The notes under the pieces are model-generated. The model did no database searches and was not told the origin of the DNA. It saw nothing but the letters and a program-made list of their open reading frames with translations. Below, piece after piece: positions 25,130 through 33,263 of a stretch of DNA of 64,000 bases. Positions within the stretch are counted from its first letter, which is position 1. Every line of letters begins with the position of its first letter. The DNA is taken from the NCBI GenBank assembly GCA_018003015.1, contig JAGNEZ010000007.1, positions 1-64,000 of the forward strand. Reading direction: 5' to 3'. A program made the translations under genes and the position numbers. This DNA comes from Phycisphaerae bacterium. Its GTDB lineage: Bacteria > Planctomycetota > Phycisphaerae > UBA1845 > PWPN01.

Positions 25130-26130
25130 TGGGCTTTTCGATCCGAAGTTGGGGTCGATGACGCGGCCTGGGAGTCGGAATCTGGGGCGACGGCCGGATG
25201 AACCGGGCGACCCGCGATCAGTCGCAAGGCGTAACGAATCGGGCCGCTGAACACAAACGCCCAGGCCAGGATGACCAGGACCTGCTGGGGATACAGAAGC
25301 AGAAGCAGCACGCCGAGCAGCATAAGTGGAAGCTGCCCGAACGGTCGGCGGCTCAGCAGCAGACTGACCAGATGCGTGTACGGGACTCGGCTGACCATCA
25401 GCAGACTAACCGCCAGTGTGCCGATGGGCAGAAAGACGGTGATGGCGCCCGTCAACCGGTCGAATCCGCCAACGCTGTCGAGGTGATCATGCAGGAAGAT
25501 GAGGCTGATCACCGCCGCCGCGGCTCCCGGCGAGGGAAGCCCTTTGAATCCGTAGTGGGCCGCCTCCTCGAGCGAGGCCTCGACGTTGAACCGGGCCAGG
25601 CGCAACGCCGTGCAGCAGGCGAAGACCGCCCCGATCAGCACGGCGGCCTGCCCGAACCGCTCAAAGCCGAGCGGCACCTGGGCCCATTCGGCGAGTTCCC
25701 GTCGAAGGAGAGTCACCATCATGAAACCAGGGGCCACGCCGAAACTCACCACGTCCGCCAGAGAGTCCATCTGAATGCCGAACTTGCTGGCCGCGCCGGT
25801 CATGCGAGCCACGCGGCCATCCAGTGAATCGCAGATCATCGCCCCGATCAACATGATCACGCCGACGGCCAGATAGGAGGGGGCGATCGCCTCCAGTCGC
25901 TGACTCTTGAGCGTGAGAACCGTGGCGGCATCAACCTTGGCACCCAGGTCGTGCATCTCGCGGCCGCAGTAGTAGATTGCCAGGAAACCGCAATAGAGAT
26001 TGCCCAACGTCAGCAACGTGGGCAGCATGGCCACGGTACGCAGACGCTTGTGGCGGTGCTTGGGCCTCGGTTCCGGATTTGTCGGATCAGACGATGGCTT
26101 TTTCGGCTGCCACACGGGCTTGAGCGTCAT
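25126..26130 (-). CDS. pssA: CDP-diacylglycerol-serine O-phosphatidyltransferase
   Basis: Integral membrane enzyme of 334 residues making phosphatidylserine from CDP-diacylglycerol and serine. The CDP-alcohol phosphotransferase signature is complete: D101 then D104-G105-x2-A108-R109-x8-G118-x3-D122-x3-D126. About eight hydrophobic segments follow the basic N-terminal tail, and the FGVAPGFM and SPGAAAAVI stretches are typical of bacterial type II PssA. It overlaps psd by ATGA upstream and gltX by ATGA downstream, so serine-phospholipid synthesis is one transcription unit. Confidence 0.95.
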   Translation of the reverse strand: MTLKPVWQPKKPSSDPTNPEPRPKHRHKRLRTVAMLPTLLTLGNLYCGFLAIYYCGREMHDLGAKVDAATVLTLKSQRLEAIAPSYLAVGVIMLIGAMICDSLDGRVARMTGAASKFGIQMDSLADVVSFGVAPGFMMVTLLRRELAEWAQVPLGFERFGQAAVLIGAVFACCTALRLARFNVEASLEEAAHYGFKGLPSPGAAAAVISLIFLHDHLDSVGGFDRLTGAITVFLPIGTLAVSLLMVSRVPYTHLVSLLLSRRPFGQLPLMLLGVLLLLLYPQQVLVILAWAFVFSGPIRYALRLIAGRPVHPAVAPDSDSQAASSTPTSDRKAQ

Positions 26131-26885
26131 TCCGATTTCTCCCGTTCCGCCTGAGTCCCGACCGAGAAAGGCGGCAGGGACGGCCCGGCGTTTGTGCCGG
26201 CCAGGGGCATCCGACGGGCCAGGACGGTCATGGCCCCGCGAACCTTGTCGCCGACCGCGACCGCCGGCTCATAGGCGTCATGGCCGGCAATAATCAACTC
26301 GGTTCGTGAACCGAACTTGATGAGGCCAATCCGCTGGCCGCGTTCGACGCGGTCGCCGGCCTTTACAGTACAGATCACGCGCCGGGCGATCAGGCCGGCG
26401 ATCTGGCGGACGACCACCGGCCCCAGACCCGGTTCGTCGGGGTCAATCACGATCGTGTTTGCCTCGTTCAGCGAGCCGGAGCTCGGGTCTCGGGCGTCCA
26501 GGAACTTGCCCGGCTTGTAGTGAGTCGACCGGATCACGCCGGTGCACGGGCTGCGATTCACATGGACGTTGAAGACGCTGAGAAAGATGCTGATCCGGGT
26601 GGCTGGCCCACCCACCCAATCATTGTGATCCTGTCGGATGGTCTCGGTCGTGGTTCCGTCGGCCGGCGACACCATGATCCCCGGGACGCCAGGAACCGCG
26701 CGTTCCGGGTCACGGAAGAAAAGCAGGCCGAACGCCCAGAGGGCCAGCAGCAGAATGCCCGGTACCCAAGCCCAGCCCCAGGCCCACGCGACGGCCGCAC
26801 AGACGAGCACCGCGCCGGGGATACCCAGCAGCAGGCTGAGCATGAGCATCTCCCGAGTCCCACCCGGGTGGAGAGGAATCCGCAT
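26127..26885 (-). CDS. psd: phosphatidylserine decarboxylase proenzyme
   Basis: Converts phosphatidylserine to phosphatidylethanolamine. This 252-residue form has two hydrophobic helices near the N-terminus, MVSPADG with D76, FLSVFNVHVNRSP with H108, and the self-cleavage site K-F-G192-S193-R, where the small archaetidylserine-type Psd proteins have GS. Cleavage between G192 and S193 would give the pyruvoyl prosthetic group. The start at 26885 (GGAG nine bases upstream) is preferred to the open frame reaching 27077, which has no family sequence. First gene of the psd-pssA-gltX operon. Confidence 0.94.
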   Translation of the reverse strand: MRIPLHPGGTREMLMLSLLLGIPGAVLVCAAVAWAWGWAWVPGILLLALWAFGLLFFRDPERAVPGVPGIMVSPADGTTTETIRQDHNDWVGGPATRISIFLSVFNVHVNRSPCTGVIRSTHYKPGKFLDARDPSSGSLNEANTIVIDPDEPGLGPVVVRQIAGLIARRVICTVKAGDRVERGQRIGLIKFGSRTELIIAGHDAYEPAVAVGDKVRGAMTVLARRMPLAGTNAGPSLPPFSVGTQAEREKSE

Positions 26886-27469
26886 GTCGCAAGTCTCCAA
26901 TACGCGGCCACTTATCATAACCCCATCCGACCAGGAACGGAAGCGGCTGTCCGCACTGTCTCCCGCATGAGCCGAGGCCCCGTATGATCTCCCGTGGCGG
27001 GTGAGGAGCGGCGTGCGGCCATTCACCCATGCCGAGAAGCCCCTGTTCGGTACGGGTACCTGAAGCCCTAGAGACACGCAAGTTCGGGCCGTGTTCCACC
27101 CACCAACCGGGTCAACCAGGCGAAAACACCCTTCCTGTCCGTTGAAGCCCCCCCGCCCAAGCCAGAGGTCCGTCGATCCGGCGGGTGAAGACCCGGAATC
27201 TCCCTGCGTCTGGTCACGAGATCGACTGAGTTTCAGTTTGACTTTTGTATCAGCGTCCAGTAAGCTTCAGGCCGTGGAGGACCCCGCCTTGGACCGGTCA
27301 TGTCTACACTCCTATCACGTGTCCGGACCAGGGATTGGATGCCGTTCTTTGTGCTGACGGGCGAGCGAAGCCTCGTCGCGGACTCAGCAATCCGGCCGGT
27401 ATGCAACGTCTCGAACGCCACGCCCAGCCGGTAGTCAAAGGGGGGTCAGGCCACGCTGGAGTGCACACG
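26886..27469. other. 584-base divergent intergenic region, no gene seen
   Basis: Lies between psd (minus) and the TSP3 protein (plus). The only signal is a weak plus-strand promoter-like pair, TTGACT at 27238-27243 with TAAGCT 17 bases later. Short open frames here show no coding features. Confidence 0.4.
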
Positions 27470-28324
27470 ATGTCTCGCCAGCTGCCGGCCTTCGTCGTCT
27501 CCTGCATCGGCCTAGTAATCACAGGCTGCCTCGCAGCCCCTTCACCGCCAGACGAGGTCGCAGTAGCGGACACGGAAATGCCCGCCGCCGACGAGGCCTC
27601 GCGAATCCCCTCCCCTTCGGACGATGGCACCGACGCGCCACTCGAGGACAGTGATTCGGACTCCGACCGAGACGAACTCGAGGCGGCGGTGCTTGCCCTG
27701 CTGCTACTCGACAGCGACGGCGACGGCTGCACGGACCTGCAGGAGTTGGCCGTCGGTGCGGATCCCAACGACGCCTCAGATGGCCCGGACACCGACGCCG
27801 ACGGCGTGCCTGATGCCGTCGACGATGACATGGATGGCGACGGACTCCTCGACGGCTGGGACGCGGATACGGATGGCGATGGCCTGCCGAACATGGTTGA
27901 CCCCGACGTTGATGGAGACGGGATTCCGAACATGGCCGATCCTGACGTCGACGGCGATGGAATCATGAATGGCGCCGACTTCGACGTCGACGGCGATGGC
28001 CGTCTGAACGAAGTCGACGATGACATTGACGGCGACGGGCTCAAGAACGACATGGACGACGATGAAGACGGTGACGCCATTCCTAATGGTCAAGATCCTG
28101 ACGTGGACGGTGATCAAAGACCCAATGAGAAGGACGATGACATCGACGGCGACAAGAAACCCAATGAAGAGGACGACGACATCGACAACGATAATGAGCC
28201 CAATGAAAAGGACAAGGACCCCTACGGACTCGAATCCAAGGACAAGCCTGGTGACAAACCCGAGGACAAGCCGGGTGACGAACCCGATGACAAGCCCGGT
28301 GACGAAGCCGATGAGAAGGACTAG
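27470..28324 (+). CDS. TSP3-repeat calcium-binding lipoprotein, apparently frameshifted at the 3' end
   Basis: Protein of 284 residues. The signal ends at the lipobox LVITGC (C22). From about 80 to 240 it is built of Asp-rich calcium-binding repeats (DxDGDGxxN/D, about 13 residues each), as in thrombospondin type 3 modules, then a degenerate KDKPGDKPEDKPGDEP tail. The stop at 28322 is followed in another frame by more of the same repeat type, so the true C-terminus has probably been lost or the sequence has an indel. Likely an outer-surface structural or adhesive protein; no catalytic motif. Immediately precedes a much larger TSP3 lipoprotein. Confidence 0.8.
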   Translation: MSRQLPAFVVSCIGLVITGCLAAPSPPDEVAVADTEMPAADEASRIPSPSDDGTDAPLEDSDSDSDRDELEAAVLALLLLDSDGDGCTDLQELAVGADPNDASDGPDTDADGVPDAVDDDMDGDGLLDGWDADTDGDGLPNMVDPDVDGDGIPNMADPDVDGDGIMNGADFDVDGDGRLNEVDDDIDGDGLKNDMDDDEDGDAIPNGQDPDVDGDQRPNEKDDDIDGDKKPNEEDDDIDNDNEPNEKDKDPYGLESKDKPGDKPEDKPGDEPDDKPGDEADEKD

Positions 28325-28496
28325 GGACCTCGACGGCGACAAGGTAGCGTACCATCAGAACGGTGACGCCGACTGCGATAGACAGGCAGATGAGATCGAC
28401 GCAGCCGCCGATGGAGACGGCATGCCGAATGCCATGGATCCCGAGCCCGTCGTCAATCAAGCCGACGACGCTGGATCGGTAGATCAGTCCGGTTGA
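28325..28496 (+). pseudogene. out-of-frame continuation of the TSP3 lipoprotein
   Basis: Read in the next frame, these bases encode DLDGDK, NGDADCDRQADEIDA, ADGDGMPNAMDPEPV and then a stop at 28494-28496. This is clearly the same repeat family as the upstream gene and has no start or ribosome site of its own. It is best read as the detached tail of 27470-28324 after a one-base shift near 28310-28325. Confidence 0.65.
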
Positions 28497-28548
28497 CGAA
28501 CGCACTCCGCGCGTCGAACGCGCTTTGCCGGGTAAAGGGAGACTCGCC

Positions 28549-31500
28549 ATGTGTCGAAACCGTTTCTTTTCTTGCCGTGGGTTCCTCACTGTGACCCTCC
28601 TGGTGCTGTCGGTAGCGTGGATCGGTGCCGGATGCGACCCTTCGCAGCTGCTGCCGAACGGCCAATCGGGCGATCCGGTTCGGCCTGTGGCCGAACTGCC
28701 GGTTGTGCTTGAGATCACGCCCGATATCGGCCGGATCGAAGGTGGCACGTCTGTGACCGTGACCGGGGAGAGGTTCGATTCCCAGGCCGGCCTGCTCTTT
28801 GGCGAACTCGAGGGCCTGGCTGTCGAAGTGGTCGACGAAAACACGATCAAGGCGGTGACACCGCCTCAACTCGCCGGCAAGGTGGCCGTCACGGTGCGGA
28901 ATGGCACCGGGGAGATCGGTTCTCTCGAAGACGCCTTTGAATACGTGCCCTCCGTGTCTCCGGCCCTCGGACCGACTGGCGGCGGAACGGAAGTCACGAT
29001 TCTCGGCACTGGTTTTCCCGACACGGGTCTGCTGGTGCTCTTCGATGCTAGCCCTGCGGTGGATGTTCAGGTGGTCAACACAACCACGGTCATCGCTGTG
29101 ACGCCGCCGCACGCCGCCGGTGCGGTGTCCATCACCCTCAAGGGCGTCGCCGAAGAGGACATCGTGTTCGCGGACGCATTCCAGTACGTCGGCGTGATCA
29201 CCGCCGAGGACGGCCCGCGTCTCGTCTCGGCCGTGGCGACGAGCAACACCACGGTACTGGTCACGTTCAGCGAAGCGGTTGGCGAGGGCGCCGACGACGC
29301 GGCACGCTACAGTATCACCCAGATGAACGTGAACCCCGAATCTGGCCGGCTCATCGTTCAACAGGCCGTTCCTGGGGTAGACGGCACCACGGTGCTACTG
29401 ACCACGGCCTCCCAGAACGAGGTGACCTACGAGCTCCATGTCACCGGCATCCAGGATCTTGCCGGTAACCCGCTGGCCGCCCCCGAGCTGCTTGTGGACC
29501 CGACGCGGACCGAGTTCGCAGGCAAGCCCTTCGCCGCCGGCACCGATGACGGGACCGGCATTCCCGACACCGACGGCGATGGACTGACGGACAACGTCGA
29601 GCAATCCGGATGGATGGTAGCGGTTGAACTGGTCAGCCGGACCACCGTCGCCCGCACGGTCACGAGCGACCCGAACCGCAAGGACACCGACAACGACGGC
29701 CTGAGCGACGCCGAGGAGCTGGCGATCGGCAGCGACCCACGGAACGCCGACACCGATGGAGATATGCTCGAGGATGCCGCGGAGTGGAACGAGTGGTTCA
29801 GCAGCCCGACGGACCAGGACAGTGACAATGACACGCTGTCGGACTCCATCGAGGTCTTCTTCAAGACCTCACCGGTCCTGGCCGACACGGATGGCGACCA
29901 GCTGAGCGACACGGTCGAACTCATCGAACGCAACCGGAACCCGCTGATCGCGGATCTGCCGCGGCCACAGATCACCGTCGATGAAGTTCGCCTCGATCTC
30001 AAGATCCGATCGCAGTACACCGACGAGAAGGGCCAGGCCCAGGCGGTCACCGATGCCACATCGGCGAGTTTTTCGCAGAGTCGCAGCGAGACCAAGGGTC
30101 GCAGCGACACGACCAGCACCATGGCTGAAAACACGGTCGGGGCGAAGCTGGGGGGCGAAATCGGGGGTAGCGCTGAGAAAGGCATTTTCGGCAGGGTCTG
30201 GGGCGAATCGTCATACAGCAACAAGGAATCGCGCGGGTTCACCTCCACGGTCAGCAGTGAACAAGTCCGCAGCTCCCAGGAGCAGTACCAGCAATCCGTC
30301 GCCCGCGCCCTGATCGGTAGCCAGCGACGCGCCGTCACCCGTAGCATCGACCAGGCCGAGATTGTGGCCAACGTCAACATCTCCAACGGCAGCGATATCG
30401 CCTTCACGGTGACCAATCTCGAGATCTCCGTTCAGCAGCAGGACCGCCGCAACAGCCGGCAGTTCCGGCCGATTGCGACGTTGTGGCCCTCCACCGCAAT
30501 CACCGGCGATTCGCCGAAGTACAACCTTGGCCCCTTCGACCCCGAGCGCGGCCCGATCATTTTCCGCAACGTCGAGGTATTCCCGAATCTGGTCGACGAC
30601 CTGATGCGCGAGCCCACCGGCCTGGTGTTCCAGGTGGTCAACTACGACATTCTCGACGAGTTCGGACGCAACTTCGTCTTCGCCTCGCAGGAGACGAACG
30701 ATCGCACCGCCGGCATCACGATCGACTTCGGCGACGGCACCGTGGAAAGCTATCGCATTGCGACGGCCAGCAAGTTCGATTCGCAGGGCCGTGCCCTTGG
30801 CATCACCATGGAGCGGGGGCTCGAAATCGCCGGCTTGACCCGGGTTGTCGGCAACGATGCCCCCGTTGTGGTCATCGAAGACCCCGTACCCGCCGAGATA
30901 CGCGATACCTACGGCACCCGGATCGACGACGATGGCGTTGAACGGCTGACCCGCATTCGCCGCGTCCAGAACGATCTCCGCGCCGTGTCCGCAAAGGACA
31001 AACGTTTCTGGGCCATCCTCTCGTCCAACACGAATCTGAGTCCGGATGCCAGCTTCAGCACCATCCCGCTGCACGCCGGCGACGATTTCGTCCTAATGTT
31101 CACCCGCGATGTAGATCGTGACAACCTGTTCGAACGCGAGGAATACCTGTACGGGTGCAGCGATCACAGCCGGGATACGGATAGCGATGGACTCGACGAT
31201 TTCTTCGAAGTGCGTACCGGTTGGCTGGTATATCGTCTGCCCGGACTCCCGTACAAGGCGTTCCCAAGCCCGGCTCTGGCCGATTCGGACGGTGACGAAT
31301 TGCCCGACGACCAGGAACGCAAGTTCGCGACCGATCCCAATCGCGCCGACACCGACGATGACGCCCTGTCAGACCTCGATGAGAGCTCGGGCCAGATCGA
31401 AATCGTGCTGTTCGACGGCGATGCCGACGACACGAACGACTGGCTGCTGATCGTCACGCCTTACAGCAGTTGGGCCATCACCGACGGCGGAAACGGCCTG

Positions 31501-32973
31501 GCCGACACTACGGCCACCGGCGACGACCTGCAGGTCATCCCGGCGGGAGATGCAGTCGCCCCGGGCGGCGTCGTGATCGAGCCCGGGCCGAACGGCGTCA
31601 TGGACACGGTGCCGGCCGGGGATGACGTGGCCAACGTGACCGAAGCGGTCGCCAATGGCCCGAACAGCACCTGCGATACCTTCGCCGCGGGAGATGATCT
31701 GCAAATCGTGGAACCGGGCGACCCGGCGTTACCTGGACAGGTGGTCGTCCGCGCAGGACCGAACGGGGTGATCGACTCGACGCCCAGCCCCAGCGGCGAC
31801 GACTACATCCGCGTCAGGCACGAGCGGCTGTTCAGCACCAACCCGCTCAGCCAGGATACTGATGGTGACGGCCTCGGCGACGGCCGTGAGGTGCTGGTCG
31901 GCACGAATCCGAACGCCCGCGATGCGGGCAAGGTGATCGACAGCGATGGCGATGGTCTGTTCGACGACGAAGAGGATGCCGGGTGGGATGTCACCGTCTA
32001 TGCAGCGGACGGAAGCTTCACCACAACGGAGAACGTGAAATCTAACAAGAATCGCCCGGACACGGACCTCGACGGGCTGCCGGACGTGTATGAGCGGGCG
32101 ATCGGCTCCAATCCCCAGCGGTCGGACACCGACGGCGACGGCCTGATCGATTCGGCTGAGTTCGATCCGGAGGACACGGATCTCTACTACTCCGCGGCCG
32201 CCCTGCGTGACGCCGCCAATCGCTGCGCGAACGCGGACCACTGCGCGGCCCCGGAGGTTAAACCGCTCGCGGAGCGGCTGCGCTCGCATGTCTGCAAGGC
32301 CGACACCGACGGCGACACGCTGAGCGACTACTTCGAACTCAAGCTGGGCTGGACCGTGACCGTGGCGGGCCAGCCGTCCCACGACGTGTACTCGAAGCCC
32401 TACGCTTCGGATTCCGATGGCGACGGGCTGAACGATGCTCAGGAGCAAACCGGCATGCTGACCTTCGGCCCCACCGATCCGCTGCTGGCCGATACGGACG
32501 GGGATACCACGAACGACAACATCGAGGTCAACGCCGGCCGTCTCTCGGACCCGTGTGCCAAGGACAAGTACCTGCGATTCACCATCGTCTCGGTAGTTTG
32601 TGAGCGGGCTGACGATGCCTACAACGCCGCTGGGAACTACTGGCTGGATATGCACTACGAGCTGTACATCCAGGAGTCGACCGGGGTGGAGCAGACGGTG
32701 ACGGTCTTCGGCATCGTGGAGTTTGCCGAGAATGGCACGTATGCGATCAACAAAACGTACGATTTCATCATCCGAGAGGATGAATCGGTCCGCCTCTACA
32801 CCAAGAATGTCTACGACGAGGACGATGGAAACGATGACTACTTCGCGGACATCAACGTCTCCTTCCGGTACGAAATGATCTACCCGATGCTGGACAAGGC
32901 GGAGTACCAGGAGAACGATGACGGGAAGCTCGCGACCCACTACAAGGTCGAGGAGATTCACGGCGTGCCGTAA
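28549..32973 (+). CDS. giant TIG/TSP3 lipoprotein with binary-toxin-like (anthrax PA-type) region
   Basis: Surface protein of 1,474 residues with a lipoprotein-like signal ending AWIGAGC. Order: two IPT/TIG domains (about 45-215, each opening ITP/VSP and with GGTxVTVTG-type strands), an Ig-like SbsA/Big_5 domain (about 220-315), TSP3 calcium repeats (336-467), a Ser/Thr-rich amphipathic stretch with GGEIGGS (about 505-610) followed by VANVNISNGSD, a middle beta region, more TSP3 (866-950), four degenerate GPNGVxDTxxxGDD repeats (972-1094), more TSP3 (1097-1330) and a unique C-terminus. The DTDGDGLTD...SGW opening and the Ser/Thr segment resemble binary-toxin B/protective-antigen proteins. ATG 28549 has GGGAGA upstream. 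Function unknown. Confidence 0.85.
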   Translation: MCRNRFFSCRGFLTVTLLVLSVAWIGAGCDPSQLLPNGQSGDPVRPVAELPVVLEITPDIGRIEGGTSVTVTGERFDSQAGLLFGELEGLAVEVVDENTIKAVTPPQLAGKVAVTVRNGTGEIGSLEDAFEYVPSVSPALGPTGGGTEVTILGTGFPDTGLLVLFDASPAVDVQVVNTTTVIAVTPPHAAGAVSITLKGVAEEDIVFADAFQYVGVITAEDGPRLVSAVATSNTTVLVTFSEAVGEGADDAARYSITQMNVNPESGRLIVQQAVPGVDGTTVLLTTASQNEVTYELHVTGIQDLAGNPLAAPELLVDPTRTEFAGKPFAAGTDDGTGIPDTDGDGLTDNVEQSGWMVAVELVSRTTVARTVTSDPNRKDTDNDGLSDAEELAIGSDPRNADTDGDMLEDAAEWNEWFSSPTDQDSDNDTLSDSIEVFFKTSPVLADTDGDQLSDTVELIERNRNPLIADLPRPQITVDEVRLDLKIRSQYTDEKGQAQAVTDATSASFSQSRSETKGRSDTTSTMAENTVGAKLGGEIGGSAEKGIFGRVWGESSYSNKESRGFTSTVSSEQVRSSQEQYQQSVARALIGSQRRAVTRSIDQAEIVANVNISNGSDIAFTVTNLEISVQQQDRRNSRQFRPIATLWPSTAITGDSPKYNLGPFDPERGPIIFRNVEVFPNLVDDLMREPTGLVFQVVNYDILDEFGRNFVFASQETNDRTAGITIDFGDGTVESYRIATASKFDSQGRALGITMERGLEIAGLTRVVGNDAPVVVIEDPVPAEIRDTYGTRIDDDGVERLTRIRRVQNDLRAVSAKDKRFWAILSSNTNLSPDASFSTIPLHAGDDFVLMFTRDVDRDNLFEREEYLYGCSDHSRDTDSDGLDDFFEVRTGWLVYRLPGLPYKAFPSPALADSDGDELPDDQERKFATDPNRADTDDDALSDLDESSGQIEIVLFDGDADDTNDWLLIVTPYSSWAITDGGNGLADTTATGDDLQVIPAGDAVAPGGVVIEPGPNGVMDTVPAGDDVANVTEAVANGPNSTCDTFAAGDDLQIVEPGDPALPGQVVVRAGPNGVIDSTPSPSGDDYIRVRHERLFSTNPLSQDTDGDGLGDGREVLVGTNPNARDAGKVIDSDGDGLFDDEEDAGWDVTVYAADGSFTTTENVKSNKNRPDTDLDGLPDVYERAIGSNPQRSDTDGDGLIDSAEFDPEDTDLYYSAAALRDAANRCANADHCAAPEVKPLAERLRSHVCKADTDGDTLSDYFELKLGWTVTVAGQPSHDVYSKPYASDSDGDGLNDAQEQTGMLTFGPTDPLLADTDGDTTNDNIEVNAGRLSDPCAKDKYLRFTIVSVVCERADDAYNAAGNYWLDMHYELYIQESTGVEQTVTVFGIVEFAENGTYAINKTYDFIIREDESVRLYTKNVYDEDDGNDDYFADINVSFRYEMIYPMLDKAEYQENDDGKLATHYKVEEIHGVP

Positions 32974-33263
32974 ACCCAGCGTCGCCTCGTTTTTCTGGGG
33001 TCGTCGGCGGGCGGGCCAGTGAACAGGCTGCCGTCGGGATGGAGGGACGGGCGGCCTGCTCGATCGGGAAGCTCTTTCTTGGTTGCGATTCGGATCACCA
33101 GTACAGATGTGTTCTGCGCCGGCGGTGCGAAGGCACCTGCGAAGCCGCGTCCGTCGGCCGAGTGCGGTGCACGTCATCCTCACGCCCCGATGACTTGGCG
33201 TTGAGTTCGTTTTCCGCGTAGCATGGCCATTCTGACGTTTTCGATGTTCTCTCAGGAGGTGGT

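Noticed and set aside
24000..25201. Long plus-strand frame over gltX.
   Set aside because: Antisense shadow of a certain housekeeping gene.
27091..27357. 88-residue open frame upstream of the TSP3 protein.
   Set aside because: No ribosome site, no recognisable domain, Pro/Arg/Ser-rich composition typical of spurious frames.
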